NCBI RefSeq assembly: GCF_025567625.1
Contig: NZ_JAOQJC010000003.1
Span: forward strand, 62,001-126,000
Length of the DNA: 64,000 nt
Direction: 5' to 3'
Source: Paenibacillus sp. J5C2022
GTDB taxonomy: Bacteria; Bacillota; Bacilli; Paenibacillales; Paenibacillaceae
Shown: one piece after another, positions 28,831 through 38,001 of the stretch
How the letters are laid out: each line of letters starts with the position of its first letter
How positions within the stretch are numbered: the first letter of the stretch is position 1
Notes under the pieces: model-generated
What the model was told of the DNA's origin: nothing
What the model saw: only the letters and a program-made list of their open reading frames with translations
The model's database searches: none
Translations under genes and position numbers: made by a program

Positions 28831-30660
28831 TTATCGTTGATATATGGCCAATTCTTCCTCAGTCTTGAGCACAGGAAGGGTCAGCGTGACCCTGGTGCCT
28901 CCGGATTCGCGGCGTTCCAGACGAACATCGTAACGTTCGCCAAAATAAAGACGTATTCTCTGGCGGACATTATACGTTCCGTACCCGCTGCTGCCGCTCG
29001 CCGAAGAAGTCGACATAATCGGCTCCTCTTCAGCTCGCTCTCCTGAATGGGCTTTCAATCCTGCCCCATTATCTTCGATCACCAGCGACAGCGTGCTTTC
29101 GTCGAGTTGCTCCGCCCGAATTTCAATTTCGTAGTGGCTGGAAGACGGCTCGACGAATCCATGAATAATGGCATTCTCGACGAAGGGCTGAAGAATCAAT
29201 TTCGGCACGAATAGATTGTCGGTCTTGGCATTTTCTTGTATCGTCAACAAGAACAGCTCCGGATAACGGGCCTGCTGAATTTGAGCATACAATGCGCAGT
29301 GCTCCAATTCTTCTCGCAGCCGAATCATGCCATTTCCTCTACTGAGACTGATCCGGAACAGCTTGGCCAGCTTTGTGGCCATGACGCTTACTTCGGGAAC
29401 TCCCTTCATGGCCGCCGTCCAGTTAATCAGATCCAATGCGTTGTATAGAAAATGCGGATTGATTTGACTCTGAAGTGCGGCCAGCTCCGCTCTCTGTTTC
29501 GCCTTGTTTTCTTCATCCAGTCGAATCAACAGTTGCTTCAGCTCCTGACTCATCCGGTTGAATCCTTCCGTTAGCAGACGAAACTCCGTAATCCGGTTTC
29601 GTTCGCCGAGGCGCACTTCGAAGTTGCCGCTAGGAATTTTTTTGAATCCGGCCAATATTTCCGGAAGCGGTTTCGTGATTTTTCGTGACACATAGAACGC
29701 TGCCGGCAAGGAAAACAAAATGCCGAGAAGTCCGATCACGATCGCCCAAGAGCGGATCGTCCCGATATCCTTGAACAACAGATCAGAGGGGATGATTTCG
29801 ATCACGCGCCATTGCGCCTGATTGGCTGAAGAATGAATCACAAGGTACGGTCTGCCGTCAAAACTTTTGCGAAAATACCCTTCCCTTTGTCCAGGAATGG
29901 CCCTGTTCCATTCGGCGATATCTTCCAGCGGCGGAGCTTGTCCCGCAACTGTATCGTTTCGGGCCAGCATAATGCGGCTGCCGCCGTCGAATACGACTAA
30001 GGAGCCGGGGGACCTGCGTTCACTAGCATCGAATAAAGCCGAGAGCAAGGATTCCGCTACGTGAATGACCAGGTATCCCCCTACCTTTCCGTTGTACATG
30101 TATATTTTGCGGATAAAGGTCACGACCGGGGCTGAATGCCCCGGCAAGCCCGACTCCATATGCGATCCGATCCAGAGCGAATCCGAATATTCAAGTCGTT
30201 CCATATCATTAGGCCAGTTCATATCAGCGAGAGGCATTACCCGTTCAGAGGCAATTTTGGAAGAATTATCGAATCTGTCGCTATACAATTGGATGCCGCT
30301 GATCGAAGGCTTTGTATAGGTAACCCTATCGACAATCTGGCGAATCTCCTCGCGTGTCCGGGCTTCATTCAGCAGATCGGATTTACTTCCCGATAATGCC
30401 TCCAGCAGCTTCGGGTTAGTGGAAATCATTAAGGACGTTTCTTCAATCTCACGGATGCGAGAGGTGAATTGCTTCTCCGTCTCGGCAATCAATTGAAGCC
30501 TTGTCTCACTCGTCTGCTCTGTAAGGATGGCTGAAACGCGATAGTAAATAATCGTGGTTATCGTCACCATGAAAGTACTGGTGAAGAGTATAAATATCCC
30601 GAATAGAAGGGGATATAATCGCCATTCGCCTTTACGCAAGCGTTTTCTCATACGCGCCAT
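28831..30660 (-). CDS. YesM-like membrane sensor histidine kinase
   Basis: About 609 residues. Membrane segment one is at roughly 13-36 (LYPLLFGIFILFTSTFMVTI), an extracellular sensor region follows, and a second segment lies near 290-312 (SWAIVIGLLGILFSLPAAF), leading into HAMP, the His-kinase box NPHFLYN near residue 403, and an ATPase domain with EDNGAGL. This is the classic partner of YesN-type regulators and usually senses extracellular sugars or the loaded binding protein. The start is ambiguous: TTG 30669, ATG 30660 and ATG 30651 are in frame; GGAAAGG best serves the last. Confidence 0.9.
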   Translation of the reverse strand: MARMRKRLRKGEWRLYPLLFGIFILFTSTFMVTITTIIYYRVSAILTEQTSETRLQLIAETEKQFTSRIREIEETSLMISTNPKLLEALSGSKSDLLNEARTREEIRQIVDRVTYTKPSISGIQLYSDRFDNSSKIASERVMPLADMNWPNDMERLEYSDSLWIGSHMESGLPGHSAPVVTFIRKIYMYNGKVGGYLVIHVAESLLSALFDASERRSPGSLVVFDGGSRIMLARNDTVAGQAPPLEDIAEWNRAIPGQREGYFRKSFDGRPYLVIHSSANQAQWRVIEIIPSDLLFKDIGTIRSWAIVIGLLGILFSLPAAFYVSRKITKPLPEILAGFKKIPSGNFEVRLGERNRITEFRLLTEGFNRMSQELKQLLIRLDEENKAKQRAELAALQSQINPHFLYNALDLINWTAAMKGVPEVSVMATKLAKLFRISLSRGNGMIRLREELEHCALYAQIQQARYPELFLLTIQENAKTDNLFVPKLILQPFVENAIIHGFVEPSSSHYEIEIRAEQLDESTLSLVIEDNGAGLKAHSGERAEEEPIMSTSSASGSSGYGTYNVRQRIRLYFGERYDVRLERRESGGTRVTLTLPVLKTEEELAIYQR

Positions 30661-30670
30661 CCTTTCCAAA

Positions 30671-31528
30671 CTACCCTTTCAAACCACTCGTTACGATCCC
30701 TTGTACGAAATACTTCTGGCAGGTCAAGAAGATGATAAAATTCGGCAACAGGGATAATACGGACATGGCTAGCATCGGTCCCCAGTCGCTATTACCGGTG
30801 CTGTCGATGAACAATCGCAGTCCGAGCGGCACCGTGTACTTCTTGACATCGTTAATATAAATCAACTGCCCGAAAAAATCATCCCAAGTCCAAATGAAAC
30901 TGAAAATCGCAACCGTGATCAGTGCGGGACCGCACAATGGCATAACGATACGCCAAAAAACAGAGAAGGTTCCGCAACCGTCGATCGTCGCCGCTTCGTC
31001 CAGTTCTCGCGGAACTCCGCGAATAAACTGAATAAGCAAAAAAGTAAAGAAAGGAGTTGCTCCCAAAAAATGAGGAATGATTAAAGGCAAATACGTATTA
31101 ACCCACCCCAATGCGTGAAACAGCACATATTGCGGAATGAGCGTCACCTGTGCCGGAATCATCATCGTCAACATCATAATCGCAAACCAAACGGATTTCA
31201 ATGCAAAATTCAGACGGGCAAAGGCGAAGGCGACCAAGCTGGCTGAAGCGACATTGCCGACAACGACGATTAAGCTAAGCACTGCCGAATTCAGAAAGAA
31301 GATGTTGAATCTCATGGAGGGAATGCCCCACCAACCCTGCTTATAATTCTCCGGAACCCATTCCGTAGGCCACAGCCTATCCGAAAAAATACCTATACTG
31401 CTTTTAAACGAACCGAGAACAAGCCAGATCAGCGGGTACAGCATAAACAAGCCGATCGAAAACAGGACGAGATGCAGCAATGCCTGACGCACAGGCAGTT
31501 TCCCCAAGAGGTTTGTCATCGTTGTCAT
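30671..31528 (-). CDS. carbohydrate ABC transporter permease, MalG-like
   Basis: 285-residue inner subunit with six predicted membrane segments and the ATPase-coupling EAA loop (ELDEAATIDGCGTFSVFWRIVMP). It ends SGLKG, as MalG-type permeases do. It overlaps the upstream permease by 4 bp. A second in-frame ATG at 31519 is better spaced from GGGGG and could be the true start. No ATPase gene is present in this operon; such importers often share an MsmX-type ATPase encoded elsewhere. Confidence 0.92.
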   Translation of the reverse strand: MTTMTNLLGKLPVRQALLHLVLFSIGLFMLYPLIWLVLGSFKSSIGIFSDRLWPTEWVPENYKQGWWGIPSMRFNIFFLNSAVLSLIVVVGNVASASLVAFAFARLNFALKSVWFAIMMLTMMIPAQVTLIPQYVLFHALGWVNTYLPLIIPHFLGATPFFTFLLIQFIRGVPRELDEAATIDGCGTFSVFWRIVMPLCGPALITVAIFSFIWTWDDFFGQLIYINDVKKYTVPLGLRLFIDSTGNSDWGPMLAMSVLSLLPNFIIFLTCQKYFVQGIVTSGLKG

Positions 31529-32412
31529 CTGCCCCCATTCCCGGATTCATAGTGAACCCACATTTTGGAGCTCGAAAAAATAAGAGCGGTAAAGATGGCG
31601 ACAATCGCCAGCAAAATCCAGGCCATAGCCGAAGCGTAGCCCATCTGAAAAAATGTGAAGCCTTTCTCATATAAATACAGTGCATAAAAAAGTGTGCTGT
31701 CCATCGGGCCGCCTTTTGTAATGACAAAGCCTTGCGTAAACACCATAAATGCACCGATCGTTTGCATAATCAGATTAAAAAAAATAACAGGTGATAGCAT
31801 GGGCAAGGTAATATGCGTAAATTTGCGTATGCGGCTAGCTCCGTCAATCGCCGCAGCCTCGTACAGATGCTCGGGAATTTGCTTCAAGCCGGCAAGGAAA
31901 ATGACCATGGACGCGCCAAACTGCCATACCCCAAGCAAAATGATCGTATAAATCGCGTAGTCCGGATGTGCAATCCAGACTTTTCCTTCCAGACCCAATC
32001 TCCCAAGCAGTACATTCAAAATGCCGTCCTGCCCAAAAATTTGGCGCCACATCACAGCTACGCCGACGCTTCCGCCGACCAATGACGGAAGGTAGAAAAC
32101 ACTTCGGTACAGTCCGATTCCGCGCAATCCCTGATTAAGCAGCAACGCTGCCAGAAGAGAAACGATGAGCCTGGCTGGTACAGAGATGAAAGCAAAAAAG
32201 AATGTCACTTTCAGCGATTGATAGAAGCGTTCATCATGAAGAAATAAATTTCGATAATTTTCCAATCCAATCCATTGAGCAGGCCTGAACAGATCGAATT
32301 CGGTAAAAGACAAGTACAACGAGCTGACCATTGGTCCCACAGTAAAGACAAATAAGCCGATCAGCCATGGAGAAAGAAACAAGTAGCCCGTAAGATGATT
32401 GCGCAGACGCAT
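31525..32412 (-). CDS. carbohydrate ABC transporter permease, MalF-like
   Basis: 295 residues, six membrane segments (first at LFLSPWLIGLFVFTVGP), with the EAA loop HLYEAAAIDGASRIRKFTHITLP. GGAGGG precedes the ATG. It follows the solute-binding-protein gene by 71 bp, a spacer that contains a stem-loop, and overlaps the next permease by 4 bp. It forms the membrane channel with that protein. Confidence 0.92.
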   Translation of the reverse strand: MRLRNHLTGYLFLSPWLIGLFVFTVGPMVSSLYLSFTEFDLFRPAQWIGLENYRNLFLHDERFYQSLKVTFFFAFISVPARLIVSLLAALLLNQGLRGIGLYRSVFYLPSLVGGSVGVAVMWRQIFGQDGILNVLLGRLGLEGKVWIAHPDYAIYTIILLGVWQFGASMVIFLAGLKQIPEHLYEAAAIDGASRIRKFTHITLPMLSPVIFFNLIMQTIGAFMVFTQGFVITKGGPMDSTLFYALYLYEKGFTFFQMGYASAMAWILLAIVAIFTALIFSSSKMWVHYESGNGGR

Positions 32413-32442
32413 GATGATTCCCTCCGAATCTTAAGTGTGAAA

Positions 32443-32474
32443 TCAGGTGCCGTAACCGAGTTACACGCACCTGA
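32443..32474 (-). terminator. intercistronic stem-loop after the solute-binding-protein gene
   Basis: Arms TCAGGTGC and GCACCTGA, with an inner GTAAC/GTTAC hairpin, followed on the minus strand by TTTCACAC. It sits 10 bp after the binding-protein stop and before the permease gene. It probably acts as a partial terminator or mRNA stabiliser that keeps binding-protein levels above permease levels. Confidence 0.6.
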
Positions 32475-32483
32475 CCGCACCTT

Positions 32484-33830
32484 CTATTTATTCATTTTAT
32501 CCAGGATATCGTTAGCACTCTTGATGAATTCCTGTGCCGCTTGCGCAGGTGTTTTCTTACCAAAGCCGACTTCGTTCGCGATATTTCCGAACAGCTTCCG
32601 CACTTCGCCCGATCCGTTCGGCTCGATAATATTGACAGGCTTGGCCGACTTGGACACTTTGCCTACAAAATCGACCATCATTTTCTCATTGTCGTTCAGT
32701 TGCGGCATGACGATATCTCGGACTTCCGACGAGATGGGGACGCCGCGGTTGACACTGAGAATTTTGCCCGCTTCGGGATCATTGATGATAAAGTCCACCA
32801 GCATGGCGGCTTCCTTCGGATGTTTACTCTTGGCCGTAATCGACCAGTACATGGTCGGCGTCAAGTAATTCGCCATCTCATCGGTGTGCGAAGGAATGAA
32901 CGCCATCTCCAGCGGACGATTAGCCATCGTTGCTACAGCATTGAAATTATTCGACGGATAGACGGCGAATGCCGACTTGCCCGTCATGAGAAGTGATTTC
33001 TCAAGCGGCTCGCTTTTGTAAGCGAGGCTCGCTTCGACGGACGGAATGCCGCCGCTTTTCCGCAATTTATCCCAGTAAATGTAGTATTCTTCCAATGTCT
33101 CTGCCGTAAATCCGATTTTATTATCCTGGAACAACGACATCCCTTTCGTGCGGAGATAGTAATTGAAGACATCCGATTCGTCGCTAAGGTCTGGGATACC
33201 TACTACATCGCCGCCTAGCTTGGCATGAATTTCTGTGGCGATATTGGCCAGTTCCTCCCAGGTTGGCGTCTTGGTCAGTTGAATGCCCGCCTTATCCAAA
33301 ATCGCTTTGTCATAAACCATTGCGGAAGTGCCTACTCCGGACGGAATGGCATACAGCTTGCCATTCAACTTGCCGGTACTTAAAGTGCCTTCATCGACTT
33401 TATCCAAATTTATGTCTTGTGTGCCGAAATCCAGCAGCGCCTGACGGTTCGTGTAATCGGCCAAATAAGCGAACGACATTTGCACGACATCAGGAGCAGA
33501 GCCGCCGCTCACCTGAACGGACAGTTTGTCCCAATACCCGTCCCATCCCGAATATTCCGGCGTTACTTTAATATGCGGATTTTTTTTCTCGAACAGCTCG
33601 ATGACTTTCATCGTCATATCGTGACGATCTTGCGAACCCCACCACATCATCCTGAGTTCTACATTTTCCGGTGCCGGCTCTGTTGAGCTTACCGGTGCGG
33701 CGCCGCTATTGCTTGTCGGTGTAGAACTTCCCGTCGAATTGCCGCTAGTACATCCTGCTGCAATAATAATTGTGAGCAGAGAAAGCGCTCCCCAAATTCT
33801 CAGCCTCTTCTTTCCATTTACCTTCACCAT
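32484..33830 (-). CDS. sugar ABC transporter solute-binding lipoprotein
   Basis: 448-residue family 1 extracellular binding protein. The signal ends in a lipobox (IIIAAGC, then TSGNSTGS linker), so it is lipid-anchored outside the membrane. Body features include MMWWGSQDRHDMTMKVIELF and APDVVQMSFAYLADY. I start at 33830, 6 nt after AAGGGG; an in-frame TTG two codons upstream is too close. First gene of the operon binding protein, two permeases, kinase, regulator. The ligand is presumably an oligosaccharide released by the nearby lyase. Confidence 0.92.
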   Translation of the reverse strand: MVKVNGKKRLRIWGALSLLTIIIAAGCTSGNSTGSSTPTSNSGAAPVSSTEPAPENVELRMMWWGSQDRHDMTMKVIELFEKKNPHIKVTPEYSGWDGYWDKLSVQVSGGSAPDVVQMSFAYLADYTNRQALLDFGTQDINLDKVDEGTLSTGKLNGKLYAIPSGVGTSAMVYDKAILDKAGIQLTKTPTWEELANIATEIHAKLGGDVVGIPDLSDESDVFNYYLRTKGMSLFQDNKIGFTAETLEEYYIYWDKLRKSGGIPSVEASLAYKSEPLEKSLLMTGKSAFAVYPSNNFNAVATMANRPLEMAFIPSHTDEMANYLTPTMYWSITAKSKHPKEAAMLVDFIINDPEAGKILSVNRGVPISSEVRDIVMPQLNDNEKMMVDFVGKVSKSAKPVNIIEPNGSGEVRKLFGNIANEVGFGKKTPAQAAQEFIKSANDILDKMNK

Positions 33831-33870
33831 TTCCAACCCCTTGTTATAAATTTGACTGGCTGATATTGAA

Positions 33871-33884
33871 TGAAACTGCTTACA
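33871..33884 (-). promoter_or_regulatory. catabolite-responsive element (cre) candidate before the importer operon
   Basis: On the minus strand TGTAAGCAGTTTCA matches the CcpA consensus TGNAANCGNTNNCA at all but one fixed position (A for G at position 8). It lies just downstream of a plausible -10 box (TAAGAT) and 41 bp before the binding-protein ATG, a repressing location. Confidence 0.5.
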
Positions 33885-34081
33885 TTTCTATCTTAACGGC
33901 GGTCTGCGCAAGTTTAAATGTACTATTGTTTGTTTTGCTTGTAATCGGGTATAGCATCCTGTCCGCCTCATCGGTTCTAATCGCATCGGATTCACCCCAA
34001 AAATGTTACACTCCGCACACTCCCCCCTCCTACACTATCCTCCCTCCCATACAGATATCCCGCAAGCCCCATCACAACGAA

Positions 34082-34109
34082 CGCCCCGGCAGATTTCCCT
34101 GCCGGGGCG
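34082..34109 (-). terminator. terminator hairpin of glpP
   Basis: Perfect 11-bp arms CGCCCCGGCAG and CTGCCGGGGCG with a 6-nt loop, 63 bp beyond the glpP stop. The tail TTCGTTGT is only moderately T-rich. Confidence 0.6.
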
Positions 34110-34171
34110 CAATGCATTACCGCTCGCTTGACTTGTTCAGCAGCACTTCACTGGACGGGAGCACTCGCAAC

Positions 34172-34780
34172 CTAACTCTTCATCCCCTCGTCTTGCCAAC
34201 GCCACAGCTCCTTGCTGGACGTGGATATGCCAATGACGCCGCTGCCAAGTGCAACATCGAAGTCCTGCATATCCGTCATTAATCCTCCGGCAATTACAGG
34301 GATATCCAGAGCGCTGCGAATGCGCCCCATAATTCGTTGGCATACCATCCCCGGCAATACCTCGATCGCATCGGGCTCCGATGATTTCGTCATCTTAATG
34401 CCGTTCTCGAGAGAGACGGAATCGAACACGAACAGACGCTGCACCGTAAGCAAGCCTTGCTTCTTCGCTTCGGCAATGATATTGTTCTTCGTCGTGACGA
34501 TGCCGTCAATCCCTACCTTCTCCGCCAAGTAGGACACGCCCATCTTGTCCTTGCCTATACCTTCTATTAGATCGAAGTGGACGAACGACAGCTTGCCCGC
34601 TTCCCCTATTCTTTTTACGATCGATTCAATCTTGAAAATATCCGTCTTCAATATGAAAACAACCGTCGACGACGTCTCCAGAATGGCAGGAAGCTCCTCT
34701 TCATTCATCAACGATGTAATAACCGGCTTGCTTCTCAGACAATAGGCCATGCACTGTGCGCCTTCCGTATTCTTCTTCAT
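34172..34780 (-). CDS. glpP: glycerol-3-phosphate-responsive antiterminator GlpP
   Basis: 202-residue RNA-binding regulator. The sequence follows the GlpP family: VVFILKTDIFKIESIVKRI, FVHFDLIEGIGKDKMGVSYL, GIVTTKNNIIAEAKKQGLLT, RLFVFDSVSL and the TIM-barrel-like phosphate site IPVIAGGLMTDMQD. In Bacillus, GlpP with glycerol 3-phosphate binds leader mRNA of glp genes and prevents termination. Candidate leader targets are at 39327-39409, 41994-42066 and possibly 57675-57755. AAGGAG precedes the ATG. Confidence 0.92.
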   Translation of the reverse strand: MKKNTEGAQCMAYCLRSKPVITSLMNEEELPAILETSSTVVFILKTDIFKIESIVKRIGEAGKLSFVHFDLIEGIGKDKMGVSYLAEKVGIDGIVTTKNNIIAEAKKQGLLTVQRLFVFDSVSLENGIKMTKSSEPDAIEVLPGMVCQRIMGRIRSALDIPVIAGGLMTDMQDFDVALGSGVIGISTSSKELWRWQDEGMKS

Positions 34781-35265
34781 GTGTCTTCTTCTCCTTTATC
34801 GTTGAATCTACATCTCCGGATCTCCAGTATCATCAACAAGACTTGCCCGATCTTCTCTTGGCGAGAGCACTTCACTTATTCAACTGGATTTCATGCTATT
34901 AAAATTCCAATTCACACCTTTTGTCCGCAATGAACTGGATTTCATGCTATTATTGCAAGCAATAGATTGGATAGTGTGCTGTATGGCCCGATCTAGCTGT
35001 ACTAATTCCATTTGCAGGGTGCGAAAACGTCGATTGTCGCGGTAATAACTACATAATATCCACTTGATGCACCATCACCTCGGCGCTCCATGGCATTGAC
35101 GCACCATTTCGATGCACCATCACCTCGACGCAACATGACCTCGCAGCACCATGGCTTCGACACATACCGTATCACTTCATCAGCCCGCAGCCGCCATTCC
35201 TATTAACCTATCGATGCAACGTGCTGAATCCAGCAAGCAGAACGAGGCAATCAACGAGGCAACCG
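34781..35265. other. repeat-rich gap upstream of glpP
   Basis: 485 bp without a convincing gene. It holds two exact 20-bp copies of a repeat (start AACTGGATTTCATGC) at 34882 and 34933, spaced 51 bp, and a degenerate short repeat (GATGCACCATCACCTCG and relatives) from about 35056 to 35160. The promoter for glpP must also lie here but I cannot fix it. Confidence 0.6.
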
Positions 35266-36063
35266 CTACTCTGCCGACCCGATCATGCGACCGCTGCCTA
35301 TATGATGAACCGATTGGAGCACATAAGTAGGCTTAATCTCGCTTGTCCCAATGTCCTCCCTTCGGGTGACGCCGGTCAGCACTAACGCCGTGCTCATCCC
35401 CGCTTCGTTGCCCATGCGGATATCCGTCTCCAGCCGATCTCCCGTCATGAGGCAATCCTTCGCTTCCAGTTGAAGAACATCCAGCGCCGCCTCCACGGTA
35501 AGCAAGGACGGCTTGCCCATAATGATGTCCACCTTCATTCCCGTCGTTCCTTCCACAGCGCCGATCATGCCGCCGCAGTCGGGCACATCTCCGCCCGGCA
35601 TCGGGCAAGTGCGGTCGGGATGCGTCGCAATGACCGCCGCCCCCCGCTTGATGGCCTTATAGGCGAAGTTCAGATGGCTGTAGTGGAATTCCCGATCCCA
35701 GGAGATGACGATAACATCCGTCTCCTCCGGCTTGTCGGCGAACAGGATACCCTGCTCGCTCAACTCCCGCTTGAGAATGTCTTCGCCGATGACGTACACC
35801 TTCGCCTGCGGATGATTCCGCTTCAGATAATGTACGGTTACGACGGAGGGGCTTAATATGGCGTTCAGCTGAACGGGTATGCCGAGCGATGTCAGCTTGC
35901 GGCAATAGTGCTGGCGCGATTCGATCGTTTTGTTCGTCAGGAATAATACCTTCTTGCCCAGCCCGAGCAAATAATTGATCGTGTCCACCGCTCCGTCGAT
36001 CGCTTCGTTGCCAAGATAGATCGTACCATCCAAGTCGAAAATATATCCGGAGTATTGTTGCAT
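35266..36063 (-). CDS. HAD-superfamily phosphatase (NagD/AraL type)
   Basis: 265-residue HAD hydrolase with a C2-type cap. Motif I is F-Asp10-L-Asp12-GT, motif II VLFLTNKT, and motif IV near the end is MTGDRLETDIRMG. The family dephosphorylates small phosphates such as sugar phosphates, 4-nitrophenyl phosphate or glycerol phosphate. It is the last gene of the Ugp-like importer operon, 48 bp after the second permease, with AAGGGGAAG upstream. A role on imported glycerol phosphate or a related phosphodiester product is an inference from context. Confidence 0.87.
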   Translation of the reverse strand: MQQYSGYIFDLDGTIYLGNEAIDGAVDTINYLLGLGKKVLFLTNKTIESRQHYCRKLTSLGIPVQLNAILSPSVVTVHYLKRNHPQAKVYVIGEDILKRELSEQGILFADKPEETDVIVISWDREFHYSHLNFAYKAIKRGAAVIATHPDRTCPMPGGDVPDCGGMIGAVEGTTGMKVDIIMGKPSLLTVEAALDVLQLEAKDCLMTGDRLETDIRMGNEAGMSTALVLTGVTRREDIGTSEIKPTYVLQSVHHIGSGRMIGSAE

Positions 36064-36111
36064 ATGTCTTCCCCTTTAACCCTATACTGGTTGTCCTCAA
36101 ATGAAAACCTA

Positions 36112-36924
36112 TTATTTAATGCCGGAATGCATGAAGCTGTCGACAAACTGCCTCTGGAACAGGAAGAAAGCGGCCAGCAGCGGCAATATGACAAGCATCG
36201 TCGCAGCGGTCACCGTCCCCCACTGCGCCCCCGTCTCGAACGACTGCGCGAATATCGCAATGCCCACCGTAAGCGGACGCGATTCCACCGAATTGGTGAC
36301 GATCAGCGGCCACATGAAGTTACTCCAGTGCGTGCTGACGGATATTAATCCGAATGCGACATACGTCGGCTTGGCGGACGGCAAGTAGACGTACCACAGC
36401 GTCTGCCACCACTTGCACCCGTCCACCTTCGTCGCGTCGTCCAGATCGACGGGAATCTGCTTGAACGTCTGACGCAGCAGGAATACGCCGAAGGAGGAGG
36501 CCCAGTACGGCAGCATAATAGCCAGCTTGGAATCGATTAGCCCGAGCTCCTTCATAATGGCGTAGTTCGGGAAGATGAGTATGTCCGGCGGAATCATAAT
36601 CTGCACCAGGAACACGATGAAGATAAAGCTCTGCCCGATAAAGTTCAGCCGGGCGAATGCATAGGCAGCCAGCGTCACCGTCAATAGCTGAACGGCCAGA
36701 ATACCCAGCACGATAATGATCGTATTGGCGTAATATTGCAGGAACGGAATCGTGTCCCAGGCGGAAGCATAATTGCCGAATGTCGGGCTGCCGACGGCGA
36801 ACGGATTCTGCCGGGTGATCACTTCCGATGCCGGCGTGAAGGAGGTCGCTACCGTCCACAGAAGCGGCAGAAGAAAGAGAATGCCCAGCAGAATAATGAT
36901 GATGCGATTGACAATGCGATACAT
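36112..36924 (-). CDS. glycerol-3-phosphate/sugar ABC permease, UgpE-like
   Basis: 270 residues, six membrane segments, EAA-type loop (DLDDATKVDGCKWWQTLWYVYLP) and terminal HSGIK. The ribosome binding site GAGGGGAG precedes the ATG. Second permease of the operon. Its pairing with a UgpB-like binding protein and a GlpP-type leader points to glycerol 3-phosphate or a glycerophosphodiester as substrate. Confidence 0.9.
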   Translation of the reverse strand: MYRIVNRIIIILLGILFLLPLLWTVATSFTPASEVITRQNPFAVGSPTFGNYASAWDTIPFLQYYANTIIIVLGILAVQLLTVTLAAYAFARLNFIGQSFIFIVFLVQIMIPPDILIFPNYAIMKELGLIDSKLAIMLPYWASSFGVFLLRQTFKQIPVDLDDATKVDGCKWWQTLWYVYLPSAKPTYVAFGLISVSTHWSNFMWPLIVTNSVESRPLTVGIAIFAQSFETGAQWGTVTAATMLVILPLLAAFFLFQRQFVDSFMHSGIK

Positions 36925-36944
36925 ATTCTTGTTGCTCCCCTCTC

Positions 36945-37853
36945 TTAATAATGAATCCGCTTATCCAGATAAGCATAATTGAAGATGGATATCGCCAGCA
37001 GGATGACCAGCAGCACGACGGTCAGCACCGCAGCCGCCCCCATGTCCCAGAAGCTGAATGCCGTCTCGTACAGATAGAATAGCAGCAGATTGCTGGCATT
37101 GTCGGGACCGCCCTTGGTCATAATGTAGAGATGGTCCACCAGCTTGAAGGAGTTCGTCGTGGCGACAATCATGCAGAACAGCGTAGTCGGCATGAGCAGC
37201 GGGAACGTAATTTTGCGGAATACATGCAGCGGCTTTGCCCCTTCAAGATATGCGGCCTCATATACGTCACCGGGCAGATTCTGCAGACCCGCCAGATAGA
37301 AGATCATGAAGAAGCCCGCTTCCTTCCAGATCAGCATGAGGATCATCGCATACATGACCCATGCGGGATCACCCAGCCAGTTCTCCCCGTTCACTCCCAC
37401 ATAGGACAGGAACTTATCGAGCAGGCCGTAGTCGGGCGTATAGATGAACAGCCATATATTCGCAATTGCGATCATAGGGATCAGCGTCGGATAGAAGTAT
37501 GCCGCTCTGAGCAGGCCATTCCCCTTCATCTTGTTGTTGACCCATATCGCCACATAGATCGCCAGCAGAATGCTTGTCGGCACCGTTCCGATGACGAGCA
37601 GCAGGTTGTTCTTGATCACCTTGGCGAATACCTCATCCTGGAGGACGCGCGCGTACTGATCGAAGCCGACGAACGACTTGGCGCCGAATGTAGAGCTGTA
37701 GAAGCTTAAGTAGATGGACTTGAACGTCGGATAAAATGTGAATAATGCCAGAAAGATCAAGGAAGGCAGCAACAGCGCATAGGCGAATGCATTTTCCTTC
37801 CAGTTGATTCTGCCTCTTATTCCTCTCTTCACCGCTTGCTGCGACACAATCAT
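36945..37853 (-). CDS. glycerol-3-phosphate/sugar ABC permease, UgpA-like
   Basis: About 302 residues with six membrane segments (first at YALLLPSLIFLALFTFYP) and EAA loop VYEAAYLEGAKPLHVFRKITFP. An in-frame start at 37931 would fall inside the intercistronic stem-loop at 37902-37966, so I prefer the ATG at 37853 (a GTG at 37856 is adjacent). Ribosome binding is weak. It pairs with the UgpE-like permease 20 bp downstream. Confidence 0.88.
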   Translation of the reverse strand: MIVSQQAVKRGIRGRINWKENAFAYALLLPSLIFLALFTFYPTFKSIYLSFYSSTFGAKSFVGFDQYARVLQDEVFAKVIKNNLLLVIGTVPTSILLAIYVAIWVNNKMKGNGLLRAAYFYPTLIPMIAIANIWLFIYTPDYGLLDKFLSYVGVNGENWLGDPAWVMYAMILMLIWKEAGFFMIFYLAGLQNLPGDVYEAAYLEGAKPLHVFRKITFPLLMPTTLFCMIVATTNSFKLVDHLYIMTKGGPDNASNLLLFYLYETAFSFWDMGAAAVLTVVLLVILLAISIFNYAYLDKRIHY

Positions 37854-37901
37854 CACCCATTTCCGCCATGATGTGAAATAACTCCGGAACTTATGTATAA
37901 C

Positions 37902-37966
37902 GAAAAGCCGCGTGCACAACTCCGCTTTCAATCGTATGAAAGTTCAGTCGTGCAACCGCGGCTTTC
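37902..37966 (-). terminator. intercistronic stem-loop after the UgpB-like gene
   Basis: Outer arms GAAAGCCGCG and CGCGGCTTTTC, continuing through a TTGCAC/GTGCA stretch with an inner CTTTCA/TGAAAG hairpin. It lies about 35 bp after the binding-protein stop and before the permease start. Confidence 0.65.
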
Positions 37967-38001
37967 ATCGTCTCTAGCCTTGTTTCAGGTTGAAAGTATG
38001 A

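Larger units (their letters stand above)
33831..34171. other. gap between the importer operon and glpP
   Basis: No gene seen in 341 bp. It holds the importer promoter region with the cre candidate (33871-33884) and the GC-rich terminator hairpin of glpP (34082-34109). Confidence 0.6.
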
